This document shows positions 36,687 through 44,872 of a stretch of 64,000 bases of DNA, in pieces; position 1 is the stretch's first letter, and every line of letters begins with the position of its first letter. Source of the stretch: Allocoprococcus comes (GTDB lineage Bacteria > Bacillota > Clostridia > Lachnospirales > Lachnospiraceae); assembly GCF_013300725.1 (NCBI RefSeq), contig NZ_JAAIMM010000014.1, forward strand, positions 31,691 through 95,690, read 5' to 3'. A model generated the notes under the pieces. It was not told the DNA's origin, did not search any database, and saw only the letters and a list, made by a program, of their open reading frames with translations. Position numbers and translations under genes: made by a program.

Positions 36687-37382
36687 TTATACAGTCACCT
36701 TTGTTCCGTTGAAATTACCGCTCATTGTCTCTACGATACTGTTCTCTTCGTTCAGTCCGAATACCAGCATCGGCATCTTATTCTCAAGGCACATGATCGA
36801 TGCGGTCAGATCTACTGCCATAAGCTTCTTATCGATGATTTCCTGAATAGAAATCTCATCATACTTCTTCGCTTCCGGATTCACCTTCGGATCGCTGTCA
36901 TAGATTCCGTCAATCGCTTTTGCAAGAAGCATTGCATCTGCTTCAATCTCAATTGCACGGAGAACAGCTCCTGTATCCGTTGAGAAATACGGGTGTCCTG
37001 TGCCACCTGCGAAAAAGATTACTTTTCCTTCGTTCAGTGCTTCCACTGCTGCATCTTTTGAAAACAGGGAAGTGAATGCTCCGCAGACAAATGGAGTGAA
37101 AACCTCTGTCTTCATACCTACATGTCTGAAAATATCGGATACATAGATGCAGTTCATCACTGTTGCAAGCATTCCGATCTGGTCCGCTTTGGTACGGTCG
37201 ATCGTCTCGCTGGTTCTTCCTCTCCAGAAATTACCGCCTCCGGTTACGATTGCAACCTGGATTCCCTGATCTACGATCTGCTTTACCTGCTTTGCAACGC
37301 CAATACATGTTGCCTCATCAAAACCTGTCTTTTTGTCTCCTGCAAGTGCTTCTCCGCTTAATTTTAAAAGAACTCTTTTCAT
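36687..37382 (-). CDS. pyrH: UMP kinase PyrH
   Basis: 231 residues, amino-acid-kinase fold. 'RVLLKLSGEALAG' binds ATP, 'VTGGGNFWRGR' binds substrate, and 'AFFAGGTGHPYFSTDTGAVLRA' (here FFAGGTGHP) is the family signature. It phosphorylates UMP. rpsB and tsf, often upstream in other bacteria, are not here; a 419-bp gap with a structured element precedes it instead. Confidence 0.97.
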   Translation of the reverse strand: MKRVLLKLSGEALAGDKKTGFDEATCIGVAKQVKQIVDQGIQVAIVTGGGNFWRGRTSETIDRTKADQIGMLATVMNCIYVSDIFRHVGMKTEVFTPFVCGAFTSLFSKDAAVEALNEGKVIFFAGGTGHPYFSTDTGAVLRAIEIEADAMLLAKAIDGIYDSDPKVNPEAKKYDEISIQEIIDKKLMAVDLTASIMCLENKMPMLVFGLNEENSIVETMSGNFNGTKVTV

Positions 37383-37523
37383 CTGTCTTTGCTCCTGTCT
37401 CTTGGTTTTTAAGATACTTTCGCATACCTGGGTTTAGTATAGCATACCTGGGTTTAAAATGGAAGTTCTAAGTTTGTTACATTGAGGGTGGGTAGCGCAA
37501 AATTTTGTAGAATTGGAGGAATT

Positions 37524-37689
37524 GACGCAGAATGTACAAATGATTTTGTTTCACTTCCGTTGTGCAAACCATTCCGAGAAGCCGCTGAATGCGGGGATTG
37601 TGTCAGCAATGGCTTCCACAATTCCCTGCGTCTTCTCTCCATTGCACAACAATTGGAATTGAAACAAAATCATTTGTACATTCTGCTGG
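37524..37689. repeat. Structured intergenic element, copy A (family with 40.4 kb)
   Basis: Outer arms 37528-37553 and 37660-37685 are a perfect 26-bp inverted repeat. Inside, TTGTGCAA (37560-37567) pairs with TTGCACAA (37642-37649), and GAGAAG (37576-37581) with CTTCTC (37632-37637). Two further pairings interleave: GCCG-CTGA (37581-37588) with TCAG-TGGC (37603-37613), and GCGGGGATTGTG (37591-37602) with CACAATTCCCTGC (37617-37629). The 90-base core is clearly related to copy B while the outer arms are unrelated. It sits in the 419-bp gap between the EamA gene and pyrH; the remainder of the gap has no gene. It may be an RNA element of the pyrH leader or a palindromic mobile unit. Confidence 0.8.
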
Positions 37690-37801
37690 TTTTCCCTGAT
37701 TTATATGTTTTGGTGTGTGTTCAATGTAATGAACGGAAAGCGGTAGCTTTGGCTCACTGAGTGGTTTGGTTTTGACACCACAATTTCAACCAATTGAGGA
37801 G

Positions 37802-38722
37802 CTATGCTTCTTTATTTTCCGGCTTTCCGGGCAGTTGGGCGAGGATGATGGCGCTGAACATCAGAATGCATCCTGCTATTTCTCGGATACTTAGTTTCTG
37901 ACCGAGAATCATCCAGCCTCCGAGGACGGAGAAGACGGATTCCAGGCTGAGGATGAGAGATGCCACGGTTGGGTCGGCATCTTTCTGGGCTACGATCTGG
38001 AGGGTGTAGGCTACACCGCTTGAGAGGACTCCGGCATAAAGTACCGGTACTGCTGCTGCGAAAATATCTGACAGACGTGGTGTTTCAAATAAAAACATTG
38101 GGATTGCCGACAGAATTCCGGTTATGAAGAACTGGATGCAGGCGATCCGCACACCGTCTGCTTTTGGTGAAAAATAATCGATCACCAGAATGTGGATCGT
38201 AAATACGACCGCACACAGAAGAACCAGTGTGTCCCCTTTTCCAAGCACCAGCTTGTCGGTGATACAGAGCAGATATAAGCCCACAACAGAAATCATGACA
38301 CTTACCCAGATTCTTGCTTCTACTTTCTTTTTCAGAAAAATTCCAAAGATCGGCACAAGCACAATGTAAAGAGCTGTGATGAATCCGGCTTTTCCTACCG
38401 TTGTGTACTGCATTCCGATCTGCTGCAGATTGGTTGCCACGCATAGTGCAAGACCACAACAGATTCCACCGAGCAGTTCCATCTTTTTTTCTTCTTTGGA
38501 AACTGCCTTTTTTCCTCCCTCTGTCCCGTCATTTTTGGCGCGCCATTGATCCAGGAACCAGATACACGGGATCAGAAAGATTCCTCCGATAAAGGAACGC
38601 ACACAACTGAATGTAAATGGTCCTACATAGTCCATCCCTACGCTCTGTGCTACAAATGCAGATCCCCAGATGAATGCCGTCAAAAAGAGCATCAGTGTAT
38701 TTTTTCCTGTCATTTTCTTCAT
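37802..38722 (-). CDS. EamA/DMT-family transporter
   Basis: 306 residues, ten predicted membrane helices in two EamA repeats. The first ends around 'LCVATNLQQIGMQYTTVGKAGFITALYIVLVPI'; the second contains 'SLILSLESVFSVLGGWMILGQ', a typical EamA closing motif. It exports or imports a small metabolite across the cytoplasmic membrane; the substrate cannot be read from sequence. It ends the short operon with the ArgB-like gene (12 bp apart). Confidence 0.88.
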   Translation of the reverse strand: MKKMTGKNTLMLFLTAFIWGSAFVAQSVGMDYVGPFTFSCVRSFIGGIFLIPCIWFLDQWRAKNDGTEGGKKAVSKEEKKMELLGGICCGLALCVATNLQQIGMQYTTVGKAGFITALYIVLVPIFGIFLKKKVEARIWVSVMISVVGLYLLCITDKLVLGKGDTLVLLCAVVFTIHILVIDYFSPKADGVRIACIQFFITGILSAIPMFLFETPRLSDIFAAAVPVLYAGVLSSGVAYTLQIVAQKDADPTVASLILSLESVFSVLGGWMILGQKLSIREIAGCILMFSAIILAQLPGKPENKEA

Positions 38723-38734
38723 CGAGCCGGTCTC

Positions 38735-39463
38735 CTATTTGCCAAGCTCATGAAGATATAATTTTGCTTCTGTTTCAATGAAGATCGTTCCTGCTCCGTT
38801 TACACTGAAGAATTCGATCAGAAGAACGTGACGGATTCTTCCGTCCAAAATATGCACACGGTTGACACCATTTTTCGATGCCTGAAGGCCATAACCGATG
38901 ATCTCGTCAAATTCTTTCGGGAAATTACGTTCTTTGCGCAGTTTTTCTACTTCCGGGACGGTAATCTTATAATAAATATCTTTTCTCTCTTCATCTTTGT
39001 AGATTCCAGGATATTTTGACAGATAAACCAGCTTGTCCGCCTGCATTTTCTCTGCAATCTCAAGTGCAGTCTCTTTCGGATCGATATATTCGCTTTCGTT
39101 GTCGATATCATTTGGCACGATGACCGGAATATAATCATTATCCAGCATCAGACCAATAGTCTCTGTATCTACACCACAGATACCGATCGCCTTAACTCCA
39201 CAGAGTTCAAGGAGCTTGGCGATCCGCTTATTCTCACGGAATTTGTCCAGTCCCATACGGGTATCATGTACTACGATCGGGCGCATACCAACACTCTTTA
39301 AGAGGACGATATCCTGCATCAGTCTCTGCTCTTCCACTCCGCTGAGCCACTCGGCACATCCGTACTCAATGACCACCGTTTTCTGGTTAAAGTCTCTGAT
39401 ATATGGTAACGCATCTATCAGGATCGAAGCTTTATGCTCCACAAGTTCTAATTCTTTATCCAT
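38735..39463 (-). CDS. Acetylglutamate kinase (ArgB)-like protein, atypical N terminus
   Basis: 242 residues. 'MRPIVVHDTRMGLDKF', 'VDPKETALEIAEKMQADKLVYLS' style segments and the ending 'VHILDGRIRHVLLIEFFSVNGAGTIF' clearly place it in the ArgB amino-acid-kinase family. It is about 50 residues shorter than standard ArgB, and the first nucleotide-binding loop reads 'VVIEYGCAEW' where ArgB has K-Y/F-G-G-N-A; the lysine and second glycine are lost. It may therefore act on another substrate or be a regulator. No other arginine genes are adjacent. Confidence 0.75.
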   Translation of the reverse strand: MDKELELVEHKASILIDALPYIRDFNQKTVVIEYGCAEWLSGVEEQRLMQDIVLLKSVGMRPIVVHDTRMGLDKFRENKRIAKLLELCGVKAIGICGVDTETIGLMLDNDYIPVIVPNDIDNESEYIDPKETALEIAEKMQADKLVYLSKYPGIYKDEERKDIYYKITVPEVEKLRKERNFPKEFDEIIGYGLQASKNGVNRVHILDGRIRHVLLIEFFSVNGAGTIFIETEAKLYLHELGK

Positions 39464-39619
39464 GATTTCACCTCATTTTCAATCTTATCCAAAACAGTAT
39501 AGCATAGAATGGCTTCTATTTGAAGAACCCATTTTTCAGAAAACAGCCGGAAATGCCAAATATTCTGCAAAATCATCCCTCTGTGCTGTCGTTACCATTT
39601 TTCGCTCCCGTTATACCCG

Positions 39620-39659
39620 GAAGAACCGGTCCTCTGCATTAGCAAAGTACCGGTTCTTC
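39620..39659 (-). terminator. Hairpin at the end of the CarD-like gene
   Basis: GAAGAACCGGT (39620-39630) and ACCGGTTCTTC (39649-39659) form an 11-bp perfect stem with an 18-base loop that includes the stop codon of the CarD-like gene. No T-run follows, so it is a processing or weak termination site at best. Confidence 0.4.
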
Positions 39660-40160
39660 TGTCTCATTTATTTTATTCGATATATATGCTTCCATTCCGC
39701 TTTCCGGAATTCCAAGTGCTATGGAAAGCTCCGAATACAGGTTGCCTTCTGCCATCCGGAGATAACGTTCATCGGTCGCCGTGATCTTCTTTCCCTGCTT
39801 CAGGCGGGATACTTTCCGTTCATACAGTGTCTTGATGATCCGCACCCACTCTGCGCATTTACAGCTTTTCATGCATTCTCTGTACTTTTCTTCCCTTTGC
39901 TTCTCGTTTCCGATCCAGAGTCCCTCGATCTGCGGGATCTCACGGATCAGTTTTTCTGCTTCTTCTTTTGAAATGACTCTTCGCATGACAATTTTTTCAT
40001 TGTCTACCGGTGTAAATACTTTTCCGTGTTTCTCATGTACCGGTCTCAAAATGTAATACAGTTTGTCCTTCGGTACTCCATCCATTTTCAGCGTCGTAAT
40101 TTCGGTCACTTCACAAATCCCTGTCCGGCCATAAACAATTAAATCTCCTACTTCGTACAT
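39639..40160 (-). CDS. CarD-family transcription regulator
   Basis: 173 residues. The N-terminal 'MYEVGDLIVYGRTGICEVTEI' and 'KLYYILRPVHEKHGKVFTPVDNE' form the CarD/CdnL RNA-polymerase-binding Tudor-like domain. The C-terminal helical part (about 75-170) has 'LKQGKKITATDERYLRMAEGNLYSELSIALGI', similar to the DNA-contacting helices of CarD relatives. It probably stabilises open promoter complexes. A structured element precedes it. Confidence 0.88.
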   Translation of the reverse strand: MYEVGDLIVYGRTGICEVTEITTLKMDGVPKDKLYYILRPVHEKHGKVFTPVDNEKIVMRRVISKEEAEKLIREIPQIEGLWIGNEKQREEKYRECMKSCKCAEWVRIIKTLYERKVSRLKQGKKITATDERYLRMAEGNLYSELSIALGIPESGMEAYISNKINETEEPVLC

Positions 40161-40330
40161 TTTCTTCCTTCTTTCTTAGACTTGCCGAATCCCTACCTCT
40201 TTATTTTATCAGATAATTGTAGAAGTTTCTAATGTTTTTCAGATTTTTGTGAATCTTAGTCAAAGCTAACGCCTGGATTTTTATGCAATTTTACTAGAAA
40301 ATAGGGGATTTTGTCGCAAGATGCGTCCCA

Positions 40331-40466
40331 AAAAGAATCCTGTCCCATTCCATTGTGCAAACCATTCCGAGAAGCCTCTGAAAGCGAAAATCATTTTCAG
40401 CAGAGGCTTCAATGATTTTTGAGTCTTCTCTCCATTGCACAATCATCGGAATGGGACAGGTTTCTT
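40331..40466. repeat. Structured intergenic element, copy B (family with 37.5 kb)
   Basis: Outer arms CCTGTCCCATTCC (40339-40351) and its complement (40448-40460) are perfect. The inner TTGTGCAA/TTGCACAA stem (40353-40360, 40435-40442) and GAGAAG/CTTCTC stem (40369-40374, 40425-40430) are identical to copy A. The two interleaved pairings differ in sequence but still match: GCCT-CTGA (40374-40381) with TCAG-AGGC (40397-40407), and GCGAAAATCATT (40384-40395) with AATGATTTTTGAG (40411-40423). The core is 90 bases, the same length as copy A. It fills the 344-bp gap between the dus gene and the CarD-like gene; the rest is AT-rich with no gene. Confidence 0.8.
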
Positions 40467-40504
40467 CTTTAGTATTTTGGCTGTTTCATCAAACTGCATT
40501 TTTA

Positions 40505-41443
40505 TTATTGTAAATACGTACAGTTTCTGTATAAACCTTCTACCGCCATCCGGTATTCCCGGATGGTCTGGCTTTTGCGGATTTGTGTCAGATATTCTTC
40601 GCTGTTTTGAAAATTTTTGCCGAGATACCACCAGAGTTCTTTCATTTTGACTACTGCATTTTTTTCTTCTGGAGATTTTTCGATATAGGCATCAAGAAGA
40701 TGATCGCAGAATGTAGCAATCTTCTTGGTGTCAAATGTAGATTCCCCTTTTATAACTGCCGGAAGAAATGGGTTCATCAGAATTCCTCTTCCGAGCATGA
40801 TGCATTCTGTTTCGGGGAATTTCTGGTGGAAGGTTTGGTAATCTTCCACACAAAAAATGTCTCCATTATAGACCAGAGGATTTTTGCTGTTCCGGAAGGC
40901 GTAGGCGAAGGTCGTCCAGTCGGGTCTGTTTTTGTAATAATCCTGTTGGACTCTTGAGTGAAGGATCAGTTCTTCCAGGGGATAATGATTGTAAATATCC
41001 AGAAGTTCTTCGAACTCATCCTGTTCATATTTGCCACTTCTTGTTTTGATAGAAATCTTCATATCGAGTTTATCAAAGATTTCATCAAGGAAGTGGTTCA
41101 GTTCATCAGGATAAAACAAAAAGCCGGATCCCCTTTTCCGGTTTACAACTGTTTTAGAAGGGCAGCCGAGATTCAGATTGACTTCTTCATAGCCGAATCC
41201 TTTCAGCTGCCGGGCCAGGCGGATGAAATCTTCGGCGCGGTTGGTCAGGATCTGCGGTACGGTATACATGCCCTCATTATTTTCCGGAAGGATCTCATTC
41301 CATTCCTGTCTGCTGAATTTTCCTTTAGGATTCGGGTTCAGGAAAGGGGTGAAATATTTATCCATGGGTTCAAAAAAGGTGTGGTACGCCCTGCGGTATA
41401 CCTCACCTGTAATGCCTTCCATCGGTGCAAGATAGATTTTCAT
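40505..41443 (-). CDS. dus: tRNA-dihydrouridine synthase
   Basis: 312 residues from the ATG at 41443, which overlaps the trmO-like stop by 4 bp; a longer reading to 41620 would lie inside that gene. 'KIYLAPMEGITGEVYRR' is the FMN-binding start of the TIM barrel and 'EEVNLNLGCPSKTVVNRKRGSG' holds the catalytic cysteine. Later 'LVYNGDIFCVEDY' and 'CIMLGRGILMNPFL' are conserved. It reduces uridine in tRNA D-loops. Which position it modifies is not predictable by eye. Confidence 0.93.
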   Translation of the reverse strand: MKIYLAPMEGITGEVYRRAYHTFFEPMDKYFTPFLNPNPKGKFSRQEWNEILPENNEGMYTVPQILTNRAEDFIRLARQLKGFGYEEVNLNLGCPSKTVVNRKRGSGFLFYPDELNHFLDEIFDKLDMKISIKTRSGKYEQDEFEELLDIYNHYPLEELILHSRVQQDYYKNRPDWTTFAYAFRNSKNPLVYNGDIFCVEDYQTFHQKFPETECIMLGRGILMNPFLPAVIKGESTFDTKKIATFCDHLLDAYIEKSPEEKNAVVKMKELWWYLGKNFQNSEEYLTQIRKSQTIREYRMAVEGLYRNCTYLQ

Positions 41444-42114
41444 AATCTTTCTACCTCCGTCACAATAAGTGTTCCTTCTTCTACCCGGAAATGGATTCCC
41501 ATCCCTGCATAGTCCATACCGTAAATCCGGGATGGATCCTTCTGGTAAGAAGGTCTTGGATCCTGTTCCAGGATCTGGATCAGCGCCGTCCTTTTTTCTG
41601 CCGGGATCAGTTCCAGACACTGCTCCGGGAAACTCACTTCCAGTCTGTAATCCTTTTTTTCTTCTGCAAAACCGCCCCTTGCCTCCGGATGACTGTCCAC
41701 ATACGGAAGGTAAGGCTTGATATCGTAAATCGGGGTTCCGTCCAGAAGGTCCGCTCCCTCTACGATCAGCACCGGTCCTTCTTTTTCCCGAAATTCCACA
41801 CCCGTAAGTTTAACCGATGAAAGTCCGATCGGATTCGGACGAAATGGAGAACGGGTGGCAAAGACTCCCACCCGTCTGTTACCACCAAGCCGCGGTGGAC
41901 GTACCGTCGGGCTCCAGGTATCCCGGATCGACTCCGAAAATTCCCAGATCAGCCACAGATAATCATACGTCTCTATTTCCCGCAGCGCATCCGCATTCTG
42001 ATATTCCGGCAGAAAATGGATTTCTGCCCGGGTATCCACAAGATTACTCTGTCGCGGAATCCCGAATTTTTCCACAAAATCGGATCTTATATACGCGATC
42101 TGCTTTATTTGCAT
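41440..42114 (-). CDS. trmO: tRNA N6-methyladenosine-type methyltransferase TrmO (TsaA family)
   Basis: 224 residues. 'GVFATRSPFRPNPIGLSSVKL' is the signature of the TsaA/TrmO beta-barrel SAM-dependent methyltransferase that methylates t6A37 in tRNA-Thr. 'EGADLLDGTPIYDIKPYLPYVD' is also conserved. It is coupled to dus by a 4-bp overlap, so two tRNA modification enzymes are made together; it overlaps the upstream YoaK-like gene by 10 bp. Confidence 0.92.
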   Translation of the reverse strand: MQIKQIAYIRSDFVEKFGIPRQSNLVDTRAEIHFLPEYQNADALREIETYDYLWLIWEFSESIRDTWSPTVRPPRLGGNRRVGVFATRSPFRPNPIGLSSVKLTGVEFREKEGPVLIVEGADLLDGTPIYDIKPYLPYVDSHPEARGGFAEEKKDYRLEVSFPEQCLELIPAEKRTALIQILEQDPRPSYQKDPSRIYGMDYAGMGIHFRVEEGTLIVTEVERL

Positions 42115-42788
42115 TGTTCTTTTTCTCCATCAACAAACATCATCACAAAAGCAATTGCCAGAATTGCAGAAGCAATCAGAAGTGCCTTTTCAGCAAACAT
42201 TTCCACACAGGCATTTCCGATAACTGCACCGATCACAAAGAAGAAGATGATTCCATAGTACAAAAGTCCTTTCTTGATATACTCTTTATCCTTCGTGTTC
42301 GCATAACTGCACATATGCTGGGTCGCACTTCGTAAGTTTCCGATACACATGGTGGTTGCAATTCCGTTTCCATGGATTTTGCGGAAGCTTTCCACCTGAA
42401 TCCCACACGCAAGGGATGTGAGTGCATTCGCCGCCAGATTAAAATTCTGTGGGATAAAGCTGACACTCAGTAAGATCACTGCCTCACAGAATACCGAAAT
42501 CTGTCTCCAGTGCAGAAGTGTCAGATTTTTCGTCCGTATTTTCACCAGATCTGCAAGGGCGATTCCAATGGCAAATGCCAGCACCGGTACCAGATAATGA
42601 AGTGCCATCTGCCAGTTTCTCTCTGAAATATTGATTCCAAGAAGCAGAATATTTCCAGTCTGCGCATTGGCAAATACTTTTCCTCTGCACATATAAGAAT
42701 AGGCGTCCATAAATCCGCCTGCGATTGCAAGGATCACACCGAGTTTGATCGATTCAGACATCTGTTTTGAAAATTTCAAGTTACTCAT
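42105..42788 (-). CDS. YoaK/DUF1275 family membrane protein
   Basis: 227 residues from the ATG at 42788 (MSNLKFSKQ), overlapping the upstream stop by 8 bp; an earlier start at 42827 is less likely. About six membrane helices; 'AGGFMDAYSYMCRGKVFANAQTGNILLLGI' is the DUF1275 signature (G-x-x-D-A-x-x-Y...TGN). Function is unknown in most species. Confidence 0.88.
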   Translation of the reverse strand: MSNLKFSKQMSESIKLGVILAIAGGFMDAYSYMCRGKVFANAQTGNILLLGINISERNWQMALHYLVPVLAFAIGIALADLVKIRTKNLTLLHWRQISVFCEAVILLSVSFIPQNFNLAANALTSLACGIQVESFRKIHGNGIATTMCIGNLRSATQHMCSYANTKDKEYIKKGLLYYGIIFFFVIGAVIGNACVEMFAEKALLIASAILAIAFVMMFVDGEKEQCK

Positions 42789-44211
42789 CCTCTCTGTCGT
42801 ATGCTTTGATGTATACAAAGTTCTCATTGTTCCGTTCTGTATGATAATCCAAATTCAGTGCCGCGTCAAGGAAATCCTTTCCACCGGACTCCACGGCTTT
42901 TAACTTCATGCCAAGTGCCGCTTCCACATCCTGTACGGTCATATCATCCAGAAAGACCTCTTCTCCGCTTCGCAGCATATTGATCGGGATCTGAAGCGTG
43001 TCTCCCAGATCCTCTCCTGCTTCCTGCCGCTCTTTGATCTGCGCCACCAGATCCTGTCCTGTGATCAGCCCGGATACGGTGATCGTCTCGCCGAAGAAAT
43101 CATTGCGGATACAGACAACGGTGATCTTTACCTTCGGAAATGCTTCCATGATCCGGTCTGCGAATTCCTGAATGGTCGGATAAGCAAGCTTTGCGGTCGC
43201 AATGGTAAATGTCCGTGCGGTCTCTTCTTTTAACTTTGGATACTCTTCACTTGCCAGAAACTCCTCCAATGCATGATAAAATTCATCCCGCAGAAGCCGC
43301 ATCATGCCAACACCATTTTCCAGCTGGATATACCCGTCATAGCGTCCTTCCTCCGGGAAATCCCTCTCTGCAAGGATATACCACTCATCACTTGCATGGA
43401 TAAAATGAAGCCCGTATTCATCATATGCTTTCTTCTGATAACTCTCGATCAGGTCAATAGTCTCTTCTGCTTCTTCTTTCGTGAAAAGTTCCAACGGATA
43501 AAGTCCCTCTCTGTATTTGGAAAGTCCTGCCGGAACCACCGACACACTCCGCATAAATGGCAGATATTTCATCAGGTCTTCGATAGACCTGCGCAGCTCG
43601 TCCTTGTCATTGACTCCTTTACAGAGTACGATCTGCCCGTTCATCTCCACATGTCCGGCGTACAGATCATCCACAAATTTCAGCTTTTCCCCGGCGAAAC
43701 GGTTGTGCAGCATCTTGCAGCGAAGCTCCGGATTAGTGGTCTGAATGGAAATATTGATCGGTGCAAGCTGCATCTCAATGATACGGTCCACGTCCTTCTG
43801 TTTCATATTCGTCAAGGTAATATAATTGCCCTGCAGGAAAGACAGACGTGAATCATCATCTTTAAAATACAAGGTCTCACGCATTCCCGGCGGCATCTGA
43901 TCGATAAAACAGAAAATGCACTTGTTACTGCAGGAACGGTAATCACTCATCAGACCATTTTCAAATTCAACCCCCAGATCATCGTCATATTCTTTCTCGA
44001 TCTCCAGAAGCCATTCTTCCCCATCCGGCTTGCGGATCAGTACTTCTACATACTCATCCTTGATCATATAACGATAATCAAAAACGTCCTCTATTTTCTG
44101 GTTATTTATTCGCAGAAGGACATCTCCCGGCTCGATCTCCATCGCCTCGGCAATGGAATCCGGGTAAACCTCACGGATCAGATGTCCCTGATACTCATTT
44201 TTCTTACTCAA
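42781..44211 (-). CDS. DUF512 family radical SAM protein with PDZ-like N terminus
   Basis: 476 residues. An N-terminal PDZ-like segment ('VYPDSIAEAMEIEPGDVLLRINN', about 14-60) is followed by a radical-SAM-type core with the cysteine cluster CSNKCIFCFID near residue 93 (C-x3-C-x2-C) and 'LSFLQGNYITLTNM'. The C-terminal DUF512 domain contains 'ITGQDLVAQI' and 'LRSGEEVFLDDMTVQDVEAAL'. The family (TIGR03279) is widespread in Firmicutes and Cyanobacteria; its reaction is not established as far as I know. It heads the operon with YoaK, TrmO and Dus. Confidence 0.88.
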   Translation of the reverse strand: MSKKNEYQGHLIREVYPDSIAEAMEIEPGDVLLRINNQKIEDVFDYRYMIKDEYVEVLIRKPDGEEWLLEIEKEYDDDLGVEFENGLMSDYRSCSNKCIFCFIDQMPPGMRETLYFKDDDSRLSFLQGNYITLTNMKQKDVDRIIEMQLAPINISIQTTNPELRCKMLHNRFAGEKLKFVDDLYAGHVEMNGQIVLCKGVNDKDELRRSIEDLMKYLPFMRSVSVVPAGLSKYREGLYPLELFTKEEAEETIDLIESYQKKAYDEYGLHFIHASDEWYILAERDFPEEGRYDGYIQLENGVGMMRLLRDEFYHALEEFLASEEYPKLKEETARTFTIATAKLAYPTIQEFADRIMEAFPKVKITVVCIRNDFFGETITVSGLITGQDLVAQIKERQEAGEDLGDTLQIPINMLRSGEEVFLDDMTVQDVEAALGMKLKAVESGGKDFLDAALNLDYHTERNNENFVYIKAYDREDE

Positions 44212-44872
44212 ATTATATTCCTCCCAAAATTCGGAATCGGAAACAAGACCTTTTCCAGGCTGGCTTCCTCTTTCGTGTAATCCTCATATTTTTATCATAA
44301 ACGACTTTTTCTGCGATGATTACATACTTTTTCATCATACCATAAAACTGTAAGTTTCGGTAGGGATAAAATGCAGAAGCCTGAAACATAAATTCAAACG
44401 ATACCTTTCATTCTCCAACCAAACACAGGGGAACGAAACTTTTTACGGTCCCATTCCCCTGTGTCCGGCTTGTATATATGGTTCTCTATATACAATTTCA
44501 ATTTGCTTTAAAATAAAATATTTTATTTATGATACCGCATTGTACAAGAAAGGTCTGCGGGTTCTCATTAGAAAACAGCTAAATCAAGTTCCTCCTGTTC
44601 TTACGCGTATAAGTATTGTCGACTTCTATATAGTAGCATATCCTGCGTATATTTTCCTAGTGGTAAAAAGGGAGATTCTTTTACCGCTGAAAATGCCGGT
44701 TCGATAGCTTGTGAAATCCATCGAAATGTATCGAAAAGTGTTTTCTTTCTACAGATTCTTTTGATTCTTGCAAAAATAATTTTTCTTCTTTGTGATATCT
44801 GTTTAAAATCAAAAGCATAATTTTAGCAAGTTTTTACAGAAAATCTGTTCGATTCCATCCATCATACTTTTT
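44212..44872. other. 661-bp intergenic region with a hairpin at 44423-44464
   Basis: ACACAGGGGAA (44423-44433) and TTCCCCTGTGT (44454-44464) form an 11-bp perfect stem upstream of the DUF512 gene; on the minus strand it is followed by TTTGGTT, so it may terminate transcripts coming from hydE. A second small hairpin GGTAAAA/TTTTACC lies near 44672-44696. The rest is AT-rich with no open frame of note and no RNA gene that I recognise. Confidence 0.55.

Noticed and set aside
37524..37689. Retron or group II intron RNA
   Set aside because: No reverse transcriptase gene is near either copy and the conserved core lacks a domain V-type hairpin.
41444..41620. 59-residue N-terminal extension of the Dus protein
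   Set aside because: It lies wholly inside trmO on the same strand in another frame; the ATG at 41443 with ATGA overlap gives the standard family start.
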